A stretch of DNA of 59,272 nt from WHSW01 sp035296705 (GCA_035296705.1 DATHAL010000050.1:1-59272), one strand, 5' to 3'; positions 8,303 to 16,739 are shown, counted from the stretch's first letter. Notes: generated by a model from the letters alone, not told the origin. A program made the numbers and translations.

Positions 8303-9067
8303 GTGCGAGAGCTCCTGATCGTCCGCGCCGGCCTCGTCGGCTACGCGGAGGCGCTCCGCCTCCAGGGGGGCCTTGCCGCGGCGCGCGGCGCCGGCGAGGT
8401 GGCGGATGTGGCGCTCATGCTGGAGCACCCGCCCGTCTACACCAAGGGCCGGCGCACGACCGCCGCTGAGCTCCCAATGGGGGAGGACTGGTACCGGGCG
8501 CAGGGGATCGACGTGGTCGAGACCGATCGCGGCGGCGCCGTCACCTACCACGGCCCGGGGCAGCTCGTCGCCTACCCGATCATGAGCCTGCGGGAGATGT
8601 CAGTCACGAGCCCCGCCGCCCCCGGACGCGAAGCGGAGGAGGCGGCGGGCATGAGTGTTCCCGACTATGTGCGGCGGATGGAGCTCGCGATGATCGACGC
8701 GCTCGGCGACCACGGCGTGCGAGCCGGCATCATCGACGGCCTCACAGGCGTCTGGGTCGGCGAGGTTCCGCCGCCCGCCGGGGACGCCCGCAAGATCGGC
8801 TCGATCGGCGTCCACATCAGCCGCGGGATCACAACCCATGGACTCGCGATCAACGTCAACAACGACCTGCAGCCGTTCGAGTGGGTCGTGCCATGCGGGA
8901 TCGAGGCGTGCCGGATGACCTCGCTCACCCGCGAGCTCGGCGCCGAACAGGACCTGGACGCGTTCGCGAGCACGGTCGCGCGACGCCTGGGCGACGCGTA
9001 CGAGCGCCGGCCGGTCGAGACGCCCCCGGAGGAGATCCTCGGGTCGCTAGCGTTGGAGGCGGCATGA
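8303..9067 (+). CDS. lipB: Octanoyltransferase LipB
   Basis: A 254-aa lipoyl(octanoyl) transferase that moves octanoate from acyl-ACP to apo-lipoyl domains. Signature GGAVTYHGPGQLVAYP at 78-93; catalytic pair K164 in ARKIGSIGV and C198 in VVPCGIEACRMTSL. Between the GQLVAYP strand and DYVRRME there is an insertion of roughly 20 residues (SPAAPGREAEEAAG) compared with the Mycobacterium tuberculosis protein as I recall it. GTG at 8303, 5 nt after the dehydrogenase stop, is the best start; no clear ribosome-binding site. The end overlaps lipA as ATGA. Confidence 0.92.
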   Translation: MRELLIVRAGLVGYAEALRLQGGLAAARGAGEVADVALMLEHPPVYTKGRRTTAAELPMGEDWYRAQGIDVVETDRGGAVTYHGPGQLVAYPIMSLREMSVTSPAAPGREAEEAAGMSVPDYVRRMELAMIDALGDHGVRAGIIDGLTGVWVGEVPPPAGDARKIGSIGVHISRGITTHGLAINVNNDLQPFEWVVPCGIEACRMTSLTRELGAEQDLDAFASTVARRLGDAYERRPVETPPEEILGSLALEAA

Positions 9068-10020
9068 GCGACACGGCCGAGCGCATCCACGTCACCCGGT
9101 CGCGCGCCAACCCTGGCGGCGCGAAGGCGATCGAGGGGCGGCCCTTCCGGGAGCGAAAGCCTGCATGGTTGAAAGTGCCGGCGCCCGGCGGTCCCACCTA
9201 CCGCCGGCTCAAGCGGGCGATCGAGGCCGACAACCTGCACACCGTCTGCGAGGAGGCCAACTGCCCGAACGTCGGGGAGTGCTGGGAGCGCGGCACGGCG
9301 ACGTTCATGATCCTCGGCGACGTCTGCACCCGCCGCTGCGGGTTCTGCAACGTGCAGACGGGGGTGCCCACCTGGAACGACCCGCTCGAGCCGCTGCGGG
9401 TGGCCAACCAGGTGAAGAAGATGGGCCTGCGCCACGCGGTGATCACCTCGGTCGACCGCGACGACCTCCCGGACTACGGCGCGGGTGCCTTCGTCGGCGT
9501 GATCCGCTCAATCCGGATGATGGCTCCGGGTTGCAAGGTCGAGGTCCTGACGCCGGACTTCCGCGGCCAGGAGATGCCGCTGGCGAAGGTGGTCCACGAG
9601 CGCCCCGACGTCTTCAACCACAACGTCGAAACGGTGCCGCGGCTCTACCCGCGTGCGCGGCGCGGCTCGGACTTCATGCGCTCGGCCCGCGTCCTGCGGA
9701 TGGCGAAGGAGATGGGCGGCTCGGAGGTCGTGACGAAGTCCGGGCTCATGGTCGGGCTCGGCGAGGAATTCGACGAGATGATCGAGACGTTCGCGATCCT
9801 GCGCGAACACGGCGTCCAGATCCTCACCGTCGGCCAGTACCTGCGGCCGACCGAGAAGCACCTCGCGGTGGTCCGCTACTGGCACCCGGAGGAGTTCGCC
9901 GCCCTCCGCGACGCCGCGTACGAGCTCGGGTTCGAGTCGGTCGCCTCCGGTCCCCTCGTGCGCAGCTCCTACCACGCTGACGAGGCCGCCGCCGCGGTCG
10001 CGGAGCACCGGGCGGCCTGA
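9064..10020 (+). CDS. lipA: Lipoyl synthase LipA
   Basis: A 318-aa radical-SAM enzyme that inserts two sulfurs into protein-bound octanoate. Both iron-sulfur clusters are visible: auxiliary-cluster cysteines C62, C67, C73 (CEEANCPNVGECW) and the radical-SAM CxxxCxxC at C88, C92, C95 (CTRRCGFC). The conserved C-terminal RSSYHA, which supplies the serine ligand of the auxiliary cluster, is present. The ATG overlaps lipB. It completes the maturation pathway for the E2 of the same operon. Confidence 0.95.
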   Translation: MSDTAERIHVTRSRANPGGAKAIEGRPFRERKPAWLKVPAPGGPTYRRLKRAIEADNLHTVCEEANCPNVGECWERGTATFMILGDVCTRRCGFCNVQTGVPTWNDPLEPLRVANQVKKMGLRHAVITSVDRDDLPDYGAGAFVGVIRSIRMMAPGCKVEVLTPDFRGQEMPLAKVVHERPDVFNHNVETVPRLYPRARRGSDFMRSARVLRMAKEMGGSEVVTKSGLMVGLGEEFDEMIETFAILREHGVQILTVGQYLRPTEKHLAVVRYWHPEEFAALRDAAYELGFESVASGPLVRSSYHADEAAAAVAEHRAA

Positions 10021-10037
10021 AGCGCGCCTGAAGCCCG

Positions 10038-10054
10038 GGCGGCCACCGGCCGCC
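10038..10054 (+). terminator. Terminator-like stem-loop after lipA
   Basis: GGCGGCC at 10038-10044, loop ACC, GGCCGCC at 10048-10054. It lies 17 bp after the lipA stop and before the -10 box of the next gene. No T-tract follows, so strength as an intrinsic terminator is uncertain. Confidence 0.4.
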
Positions 10055-10061
10055 GCGCGAA

Positions 10062-10067
10062 TAGGCT
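10062..10067 (+). promoter_or_regulatory. Leaderless-type -10 box for the rhomboid-like gene
   Basis: TAGGCT followed by 9 nt and then the CTG codon at 10077. The spacing would place the transcription start at or next to this CTG. Confidence 0.45.
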
Positions 10068-10076
10068 TGCGGGCCC

Positions 10077-10862
10077 CTGATCCCGCTCAAGGACAACGTT
10101 CCATCGGCGCGCCTCCCGCTGGTCACGCTGGTGCTGATCGCGCTCAACCTCGTCGGCTTCGGGTGGCAGCTGGCGTTCCCGGTCGACGACGCGCTCGAGC
10201 GCGCGGGCGTGGAGCCCGGGATCGACCAGAGCGCTCTCGCCTACGGGGCGACGCCGGCGCGGCTCGCGCACCCCGCCCGCGACGAGTGCTCGCTCGCGAA
10301 CGCCGAGGTCGCCTGCGACGGCGATGGAGGTGTCGCGCTCGACCAGGCGCCGTGGTGGCTCACGCCGCTGACCGCGATGTTCATGGCCGGAAGCCTCCTT
10401 CAGCTCGCCCTCAACGCGCTCTTTCTGTGGCTGTTCGGAAAGAGCGTCGAGAACTCCCTCGGCCGCGTCCGTTTCCTCGGCCTGTACCTCATCTCCGGCA
10501 TCGCCGGCTTCTACGCCGAGGCGCTCCTCGATTCGGGTTCTACCGTGCCGGTGCTCGGCGCGAGCGGCGCCGTCGCGGGTCTGATCGGCGCCCACGCCGT
10601 CCTTCACTCGCGGGCGGCGATCCTCTGCTTCGTCTTGATCCCGTTCTTCTTGACTTTCGTGGAGATCCCCGCGCTCCTGGTCGGCGCGACGCGGTTCGCG
10701 CTCGAGCTTGTGCCATCGATCGGCGAGACGACGGTCTCCGGGCTGAGCGGCGGATCCGGCTTGGCGTTCCCGGCGATGGTCGCGGGCCTCCTCGTCGGTG
10801 CGGCGCTCGCGCGGCCGCTCGCGGGCCTGCGCCGTGCCGTGCCCACCGAGGCGGTGTACTAG
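10077..10862 (+). CDS. Rhomboid-family membrane protein, probably catalytically inactive
   Basis: A 261-aa polytopic protein if it starts at CTG 10077, which gives the usual family N-terminus (IPLKDN before the first membrane helix); the first conventional start (GTG 10131) would cut into that helix. It keeps the family's WLTPLTAMF, LNALFLWLFGKSVEN and GASGAVAGLIGAH segments, so the serine position of rhomboid proteases is present. The TM2 His-x-x-x-Asn His is replaced (MAGSLLQLALN) and the TM6 catalytic AH-x-GG is replaced by FPAMVAG. It is therefore likely a pseudoprotease. Followed after 2 nt by a small membrane-protein gene. Confidence 0.75.
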   Translation: MIPLKDNVPSARLPLVTLVLIALNLVGFGWQLAFPVDDALERAGVEPGIDQSALAYGATPARLAHPARDECSLANAEVACDGDGGVALDQAPWWLTPLTAMFMAGSLLQLALNALFLWLFGKSVENSLGRVRFLGLYLISGIAGFYAEALLDSGSTVPVLGASGAVAGLIGAHAVLHSRAAILCFVLIPFFLTFVEIPALLVGATRFALELVPSIGETTVSGLSGGSGLAFPAMVAGLLVGAALARPLAGLRRAVPTEAVY

Positions 10863-10864
10863 GC

Positions 10865-11050
10865 ATGGACCCGACGGTCCGCACGATGCTGCTCGTCGGC
10901 GGGATCCTCTTCTGCGTCTTCTTCGGAGGGATGACCGCCGCCGTGGCGTTCGAGTACGGGGCCGACGTGTTCACGGTCGCCGCGGGCCTGGTGCTCCTCT
11001 TCCTCGTGCTGCCGCTGATCGGCGCGCTGCGAAACCCGCCCCGCGACTAG
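10865..11050 (+). CDS. Small two-helix membrane protein
   Basis: A 61-aa protein with two hydrophobic segments (TMLLVGGILFCVFFGGM, then VAAGLVLLFLVLPLIGAL) joined by a short loop with a conserved-looking FEYGADV. The start is 2 nt after the rhomboid-like stop, so it is likely co-translated. I do not recognise the family. It could be a partner of the rhomboid-like protein or simply a small unknown membrane protein. Confidence 0.55.
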   Translation: MDPTVRTMLLVGGILFCVFFGGMTAAVAFEYGADVFTVAAGLVLLFLVLPLIGALRNPPRD

Positions 11051-11065
11051 CCACGGATGCGTTCA

Positions 11066-11071
11066 TATACT
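11066..11071 (+). promoter_or_regulatory. Leaderless-type -10 box for the P450 gene
   Basis: A perfect TATACT followed by 6 nt and GTG at 11078. It lies inside the longer in-frame reading from ATG 11057, which is why the GTG is preferred as start. Confidence 0.6.
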
Positions 11072-11077
11072 CGCCAG

Positions 11078-12409
11078 GTGGCGCTGCCTCCGGGTCCCCG
11101 GACCCCCGCGGTCATCAACACGGCCAGCTTCGCGCGCCGGCCGCTCGAGACGCTGCTCGGCTGGCAGCGGCGCTATGGCAACGTCTTCACGGTGAAGCTG
11201 CTCGTCTTCGGGACGGGCGTCTACGTCGCCGAGCCGGAGGAGATCCGGAAGCTCTTCACCGGCGATCAGTCCGACCTCCATGCCGGCGAGGCGAACGCGC
11301 CGCTCTCGACGGTGCTCGGCGAGCACTCCGTGCTCGTCCTCGACGGCCCGGAGCATCTGCGCCAGCGGCGCCTCCTTCTGCCGCCGTTTCAGGGCGCCGC
11401 GCTGGGCGGCCTGCGGCCGATGATCCGCGAGATCGCCGCGGCCGAGGTGGACCGCTGGATGCGGGGGGACGAGTTCCCGATTCGCGCGCGGATGCGCGCG
11501 CTCACCTTCGAGGTCATCAGCCGCGCGGTGTTCGGCGTCTACGAGCCGGAGCGGATCGAGCGGCTGCGGCGGGCGATGCTCGCCGTGGTCGACACGCAGA
11601 CGCTCTTCTTCGCGCCGCCGGTCATCCGCCGCGACTTTGGCCGCTGGAGCCCGTGCGGCGTCCTGGCGCGACGGCTGCGTGCCGCCGACGAGCTCCTCTA
11701 CGAGGAGATCGAGCGCCGCCGTCGCGCCGAGGACCTCGAGGAGCGAACGGACGTGCTCTCGCTCCTCCTTCGCGCCCGCGACGAGGAGGGTCGGCCGATG
11801 AGCGACGTCGAGCTGCGCGACGAGCTGATGACGATGCTCGCCGCCGGGCATGAGACCACCGCGACCGGGCTCGCCTTCGCCTTCGACCTCTTGCTCCACA
11901 GCCGCCCCGTGCTCGAGCGGCTGCTCGCCGAGATCGAGGAGGGCGAGAGCGCCTACCTCGACGCCGTCGTCACGGAGACGCTCCGGGTCCGGCCGGTGAT
12001 CGACGCGGCGGAGCGCACCCTGAAGGCGCCGCGAACCGTGGCGGGTTGGGAGCTTCCCGCGGGCATCAAGGTCTATCCCGGCATCCTCGTCGTCCACCAT
12101 CGCCCGGACCTCTATCCCGAGCCCGAGCGCTTCCGGCCGGACCGCTTCCTCGACGACGGGGCCGAGTCGTACACCTGGCTTCCGTTCGGGGGCGGGATCA
12201 GGCGCTGCGTGGGCGCGGCGCTCGCGCAGGCCGAGATGGCCGAGGTGCTGCGTGTGGTCCTCTCGCGCGTCGAGCTCGCGCCCCTGCGGCCGACCCCCGA
12301 CCCGGTGGCCCTCAAGGGCATCACGCTGGCGCCGCGCCACGGTGCGAGGGTGCGGGTGCTCGCGAAGCGCGCCGCTCGCCACGGCCAAGCGGCGTTGGCG
12401 ACCGTCTGA
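11078..12409 (+). CDS. Cytochrome P450
   Basis: A 443-aa soluble P450 monooxygenase beginning ALPPGPRTP, the usual proline-rich entry. It has the I-helix oxygen-activation motif AGHETT at 256-261, the K-helix ETLR at 300-303, the PERF segment, and the heme-binding FGGGIRRCVG with thiolate ligand C377. Length is normal for bacterial class I enzymes. No ferredoxin or reductase gene lies nearby, so the redox partner and substrate are unknown. ATG 11057 is an alternative start 21 nt upstream, but a TATACT box lies between it and the GTG. Confidence 0.93.
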   Translation: MALPPGPRTPAVINTASFARRPLETLLGWQRRYGNVFTVKLLVFGTGVYVAEPEEIRKLFTGDQSDLHAGEANAPLSTVLGEHSVLVLDGPEHLRQRRLLLPPFQGAALGGLRPMIREIAAAEVDRWMRGDEFPIRARMRALTFEVISRAVFGVYEPERIERLRRAMLAVVDTQTLFFAPPVIRRDFGRWSPCGVLARRLRAADELLYEEIERRRRAEDLEERTDVLSLLLRARDEEGRPMSDVELRDELMTMLAAGHETTATGLAFAFDLLLHSRPVLERLLAEIEEGESAYLDAVVTETLRVRPVIDAAERTLKAPRTVAGWELPAGIKVYPGILVVHHRPDLYPEPERFRPDRFLDDGAESYTWLPFGGGIRRCVGAALAQAEMAEVLRVVLSRVELAPLRPTPDPVALKGITLAPRHGARVRVLAKRAARHGQAALATV

Positions 12410-12439
12410 GCTACCGCCGCGTGACCAACGACGTCGAGG

Positions 12440-12512
12440 TGGAGCCAGCCGGAATCGAACCGGCGACCTTCGAGTTGCAAACCCGACGCTCTCCCAACTG
12501 AGCTATGGCCCC
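12440..12512 (-). tRNA. tRNA-Ala (anticodon UGC)
   Basis: A 73-nt cloverleaf on the minus strand. Acceptor GGGGCCA pairs with TGGCTCC (one G-U), D arm GCTC/GAGC, anticodon stem TCGGG/CTCGA with loop TTTGCAA giving anticodon TGC, and T arm GCCGG/CCGGC with TTCGATT. Discriminator A. CCA is not encoded. Confidence 0.95.
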
Positions 12513-12521
12513 AGGGGCCCG

Positions 12522-12527
12522 ATTGTA
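12522..12527 (-). promoter_or_regulatory. -10 box of tRNA-Ala(UGC)
   Basis: TACAAT on the minus strand, 9 nt before the tRNA 5' end at 12512, giving an almost leaderless precursor. Confidence 0.55.
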
Positions 12528-12608
12528 GGTGCGGGCTGCGCCGAGCCTATGGCCGCGCCCGGTGCTTTGTGGCAGGATCGACGGGTAAAGGCGGACCAGG
12601 AGGAACGG

Positions 12609-13946
12609 ATGGCCGAAGGGGAAGCCACGGTCGCGGTCGGAGAGCGTCAGCATCCGGACAAGTCGCCCGAGGTGGTCGAGGAGGCTAAGGCCACGAAGGT
12701 TCGGCCCGCCGAGGTCTCGAACCTCGACATCGTTCGCCACTACTTCGACATCGCCGCCGACCACCTCGGGTTGGCCGATGACCTCCGGGTCGTCTTCTGG
12801 ACGCCCTACCGCGAGGTCACCGTTCAGATCCCCGTGAAGCTCTCGGACGGCAAGGTCCACGTCTACTCGGGCTATCGCATCCAGCACAACGGCGCCCGCG
12901 GGCCATACAAGGGCGGGATCCGGTTCCACCCGGACGTGGACATCGACGAGGTCCGGGCGCTCGCCTCGCTGATGACCTGGAAGACGGCGATCGCCGGCGT
13001 GCCGTTCGGCGGCGCAAAGGGCGGCGTCAACTGCCCAGCGAAGAAACTCACGCCCGCCGAGGTGCAGACGATCGCCCGATCGTTCATGAACAAGATCGAG
13101 AAGGTGCTTGGGCCGACCCGCGACATTCCGGCACCGGACGTGAACACGAACGCCCAGGTGATGGCGTGGCTGATGGACGAGTACGGAAAGCTCCACGGCC
13201 ACAGCCCGGCGGTGGTGACCGGCAAGCCGATCGCCCTCGAGGGATCGCTCGGCCGCGAGGCCGCCACCGGCCGTGGCTGCGTCTACATGTTCCGGGAGGC
13301 CGCGCCGCAGCTCGGGCTGAGCCCCGCCGACACGACGTTCGTCGTTCAGGGCTACGGCAACGTCGGCTCGTGGGCCGCCCGGATCATGCAGCAGCTCGGC
13401 GCCCGGATGGTGGGCGTCTCGAACGCCGATGGCGCGATCAGAAACGACGCCGGCATCGACGCGAACCAGCTCCACGACCACATCGAGCGGGGCGGCGGGA
13501 TCACGGAGTTCGAAGCAGCCGACGTGATCGACGCCGCGGACCTGATCGCGATTCCCTGCGACGTCTTCATCCCTGCCGCGCTCGGCGGGATGATCCACGA
13601 GAGCAACGCGGACCGGATGCAGTGCAAGGTCCTCGTCGAGGGGGCGAACAGCCCCACGACCCCGGCCGCCGACCGGATCCTCCGCGAGAAGGGCGTCTAC
13701 ATCATCCCGGACGTGATGGCGAACGCGGGCGGCGTCGTCGTGTCGTACTTCGAGTGGGTCCAGAACCTCCAGCACTTCCGCTGGGAGGAGCGCGAGGTGA
13801 ACGACAAGCTCGGCACCGTCATGCGGCGCTCCTTCCGTGAGGTCAACGGCCGTGCGAAGGAGGGCGGCCTCGACCTGCGAGAGGCGGCGTACTTGGTCGG
13901 GATCGAGCGGGTGGTGGAAGCCGCGCGCACCCGCGGCTACGTCTGA
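12609..13946 (+). CDS. Glutamate dehydrogenase (Glu/Leu/Phe/Val family)
   Basis: A 445-aa hexameric-type glutamate dehydrogenase interconverting glutamate and 2-oxoglutarate plus ammonia. Visible motifs are GARGPYKGGIRFHP, the catalytic-lysine segment PFGGAKGGVNCPAK, PAPDVNT, and the Rossmann glycine pattern VQGYGNVGSWAA. The ATG has an excellent AGGAGG site 5-6 nt upstream, in contrast to the many apparently leaderless genes nearby. Cofactor (NAD or NADP) is not certain. It ends 9 bp before the end of the converging acidic-protein gene. Confidence 0.93.
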   Translation: MAEGEATVAVGERQHPDKSPEVVEEAKATKVRPAEVSNLDIVRHYFDIAADHLGLADDLRVVFWTPYREVTVQIPVKLSDGKVHVYSGYRIQHNGARGPYKGGIRFHPDVDIDEVRALASLMTWKTAIAGVPFGGAKGGVNCPAKKLTPAEVQTIARSFMNKIEKVLGPTRDIPAPDVNTNAQVMAWLMDEYGKLHGHSPAVVTGKPIALEGSLGREAATGRGCVYMFREAAPQLGLSPADTTFVVQGYGNVGSWAARIMQQLGARMVGVSNADGAIRNDAGIDANQLHDHIERGGGITEFEAADVIDAADLIAIPCDVFIPAALGGMIHESNADRMQCKVLVEGANSPTTPAADRILREKGVYIIPDVMANAGGVVVSYFEWVQNLQHFRWEEREVNDKLGTVMRRSFREVNGRAKEGGLDLREAAYLVGIERVVEAARTRGYV

Positions 13947-13955
13947 GCCGAGCGG

Positions 13956-14612
13956 CTAGAAGTCGAAGTCCTTCGGCTCGCCCTGCTCGAACCAGAGCTC
14001 GTCGTCCTCGGGCGCGTCACGAAGGAACTCAGGGGTCTCCTCCAGCACGTCCTCGTCCTCCTCGGCGGCGTCCTTTTCTGCGGAGTCCTCCTCGGAGGTG
14101 AGCTCGCCCTCGACGACCTCGCCCTCGCCCGTGTCCTCGACGGCGTCCTCGAACTGGTGCTCGACGGTCTCCTGTGACTCGATCGGCCGCTCCGCCGTGT
14201 CCTCGGCCGGGGTCGATGGCTCCGCCTCGGCGTCGAGATCCAGGTCGAGCTCGAGCTCCTCGCCCGTCTCGGGCGCGGCCCCCTCGGGTCCTGGGGCTTC
14301 CGCGGCCTCCCGGTCGTGGAAGATCGGCCCCGGTGCCTCCTGCTCCTGCGGCGGCGCCTGCTCGATCGCGGTCGGCGCCTCGGCGCTCACCTCCGGCTCG
14401 GACTGCGGCTCGTCTGGTGGCGGCCGCTCGCCCTGCTCGGTGGCGACCGCCCCCTCCTGATCTCGCTGCTCCGGCTCTGCGAATTCGGGATCGCCAGGCC
14501 GGCTCGGCGGCCCGAACGCCTCGTCCTCGAGGCGTGCAACCTCCTCGGGATCCGCGCCCAGCCGGCGCTTCAGCTCGAGGTGCTCTCGGATCGCGTCGTC
14601 GAGAATTCCCAT
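13956..14612 (-). CDS. Acidic, intrinsically disordered protein
   Basis: A 218-aa protein. The N-terminus (MGILDDAIREHLELKRRLGA, residues 1-20) is a short amphipathic helix; residues about 30-180 are Glu/Asp/Pro/Ala-rich low complexity; the C-terminus has a compact FLRDAPEDDELWFEQGEPKD segment. No membrane segment, signal peptide or catalytic motif. The pattern of conserved-looking ends joined by an acidic spacer suggests an adaptor or scaffold. A possible -10 (TAACCT at 14634-14639, minus) would give a leader of about 14 nt. Function unknown. Confidence 0.65.
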   Translation of the reverse strand: MGILDDAIREHLELKRRLGADPEEVARLEDEAFGPPSRPGDPEFAEPEQRDQEGAVATEQGERPPPDEPQSEPEVSAEAPTAIEQAPPQEQEAPGPIFHDREAAEAPGPEGAAPETGEELELDLDLDAEAEPSTPAEDTAERPIESQETVEHQFEDAVEDTGEGEVVEGELTSEEDSAEKDAAEEDEDVLEETPEFLRDAPEDDELWFEQGEPKDFDF

Positions 14613-14715
14613 ATGGCTAGGCGGGTAGCGCGAAGGTTACTGCGCAATCGGTGCGTGTTCATGTTCTGATCGAGGGCGCACGGGTACGCCACGGGCCTTG
14701 ATTCGCCACAGGCGC

Positions 14716-16641
14716 TCAGGAACCTTTAGCAACCGGATCACTCTCGCGTCCGCCGCTCGGGGCCGGGGCCGCGCCGCCCGCCGCCACGGCCACGCGGTTC
14801 TTCCCGGCACGCTTCGCCTCATAGAGCGCCGCATCGGCGGCAGCGATCAGCTCCTGGACCTCCGCCGCCTCGCCGGCGGCGCTCGCAACGCCGAGACTTG
14901 CAGTGATCCGGAGCTCGCCACCCCCGTCCATGAGCGAGATGCGCTGCGCCTCCACCCGCGCCCTGATCCGTTCCGCCACCTCGGCGGCGCCCTCCGTGTC
15001 GGTCTCGGGCAGCGCGACCACGAACTCCTCGCCGCCGTAGCGGGCGGGGAGGTCGACATCGCGCGACTCCGCCGTCAGCACCCGGCCGAGCGCCCTCAGA
15101 ACCGCGTCGCCCTGGAGGTGGCCGTGGGTGTCGTTGACGTGCTTGAAGTCGTCGATGTCGAGCATGAGCAGCGAGACGTCGTGGCGGAAGCGCGCCGCCC
15201 GCGCCGCTTCGCGATCGATCATCTCGCGGAAGGCCCGCTTGTTGGCGAGGCCCGTCAGGTCGTCGGTGGAAGCCTGCTCGGAGACGAGCTCGTGCAGGGC
15301 GAGGTTCTCGACCGACGCCGCCGCCTGGCCGACCAGGTAGAGGAAGACCTCGCGCTCCGTGGCGTTGAACGGTCGGCCCGTCCTGGCGACCGTCATCGCC
15401 CCGACCGGCGCCCCCGCCCGCCCGATTCGGCCGAGCGAGCTTGCGAAGGCGTAGGCGTCGCCGTAGGACTCCTCGACCGGGCCCGGGTCGCGAAGCGATC
15501 GCTGCTCCGCCGCGAGCGCCGCCTCCTGGACGTCCTCGGTCGGTGTGCCGTACTCGGCCTCGGCGCCGACGTGTCCGCTCAGCGCGACGAGGCCGTAGTC
15601 GGCATCGCAGGTCCCCACCGCCGTCTCGACCAGGATGGCGAGCAGCGCCTGGCGGTCGAGGCCCGACGCGAAGGCGTCGCCGACCCGGCGCACGGACTTC
15701 TCGATCTCGATCCGCTGGCGGCGCAGCTGGTCCATCTGCGCGCTCAGCCGCTCGCTCATCTTGTTGAACTCGTTGGCGAGCCCCGCCATCTCGTCGCGGC
15801 CGGTCACCGGAACGCTGCGCGAGAAGTCGCCCTCGCCGATGCGCCGCGCGGCGGCCAGCATCTCGCGGACGTAGCCCTGCAGCGATCGCAGCGTCGCGGC
15901 CACCGCGAGCAGGGCGATGGCGAAGAACGCGAGCAGCGCGATCGCCAGCGTCGGTCGCGAGGTGATGAAGCCCTCGCCCTCGACCGGCGCGAAGAGCGCC
16001 ACCCGCACCCGCTCCTCGCCGAGCGGCTGCGTCCCCGCGACCCGGAGGTCGTCGTCGCCCTCCTCGAAGTCCGCCGCTTCTCCGCTCTCGGGCAGGTCGT
16101 CGCCCTCGACCGGGACCGTGCCGGCAATCCGGCCGCTCGGCCCGACCAGCGCCGCGTCCTGGCCCGTCATCTGCGCCACCGTGCCGAGGTATGACTCGGG
16201 GGTCGTGGTGGAGACCGTCACCGTCCCCAGACCGTCGCCCGAGCCGGAGACGAGGTCGACGGACGCACCGGCCACCGTCCTCCGCGGCCCAACGGCGACC
16301 TCGCCGCCGCTCGCCCCCGTCAGCGTCACGGCCTTGACGCCGTCCTCGTGTCGCAGTCGCCTTGCCAGTGCCCGGACCTCCGACTCGCCACCGCTCTGAA
16401 GCGCAGCGGCCGCATCCGGATCGCTCGCGATCTCGTCCGCGATTGACCCCGCGGCCTTGCGCGACTCGGCCTGCTCCTGCTCGAACAGGCTGGTCGCGGT
16501 AGATAGGCCTGTGTCGAGCCGCGCGTCGGCCTTGCCGGTGGACGAGTCGGAGGCGATCTGCGAGACGAGCACCGCGAGGGCGCCCATCGGCAGGACCACG
16601 ATCAGCACGAAGAAGAGGATCAGCCGCAGGCGGAAGCTCAC
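14716..16641 (-). CDS. Membrane diguanylate cyclase (dCache-like/HAMP/GAF/GGDEF)
   Basis: A 641-aa c-di-GMP-synthesising sensor. Order: first membrane helix (about 5-30), an extracytoplasmic sensor of about 200 residues, second helix (ALLAFFAIALLAVAATL), HAMP (RRIGEGDFSRSVPV), a GAF-like region, and a C-terminal GGDEF domain with DDLTGLANKRAF, the substrate-binding HGHLQGDAVL and an active-site GGEEF. The GTG start at 16641 follows a leaderless-type -10 box and puts the first membrane helix at the N-terminus; in-frame ATGs further upstream would add a basic extension and run into the tRNA promoter. No inhibitory RxxD site was noticed. Confidence 0.88.
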   Translation of the reverse strand: MSFRLRLILFFVLIVVLPMGALAVLVSQIASDSSTGKADARLDTGLSTATSLFEQEQAESRKAAGSIADEIASDPDAAAALQSGGESEVRALARRLRHEDGVKAVTLTGASGGEVAVGPRRTVAGASVDLVSGSGDGLGTVTVSTTTPESYLGTVAQMTGQDAALVGPSGRIAGTVPVEGDDLPESGEAADFEEGDDDLRVAGTQPLGEERVRVALFAPVEGEGFITSRPTLAIALLAFFAIALLAVAATLRSLQGYVREMLAAARRIGEGDFSRSVPVTGRDEMAGLANEFNKMSERLSAQMDQLRRQRIEIEKSVRRVGDAFASGLDRQALLAILVETAVGTCDADYGLVALSGHVGAEAEYGTPTEDVQEAALAAEQRSLRDPGPVEESYGDAYAFASSLGRIGRAGAPVGAMTVARTGRPFNATEREVFLYLVGQAAASVENLALHELVSEQASTDDLTGLANKRAFREMIDREAARAARFRHDVSLLMLDIDDFKHVNDTHGHLQGDAVLRALGRVLTAESRDVDLPARYGGEEFVVALPETDTEGAAEVAERIRARVEAQRISLMDGGGELRITASLGVASAAGEAAEVQELIAAADAALYEAKRAGKNRVAVAAGGAAPAPSGGRESDPVAKGS

Positions 16642-16648
16642 CGGGAGC

Positions 16649-16654
16649 AGCTTA
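16649..16654 (-). promoter_or_regulatory. Leaderless-type -10 box for the GGDEF gene
   Basis: TAAGCT on the minus strand, 7 nt before the GTG at 16641. Confidence 0.45.
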
Positions 16655-16733
16655 ATCCGGCAGGGGTATGCGCCTACACCATGGGGTCGGCTGCAAGCCC
16701 GCGTCCGGGCCTCGGATCGGCTCCGGGGCTGGC

Positions 16734-16739
16734 TATCCT
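16734..16739 (+). promoter_or_regulatory. -10 box of tRNA-Ala(CGC)
   Basis: TATCCT 33 nt before the tRNA 5' end at 16773; no clear -35. Confidence 0.4.
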
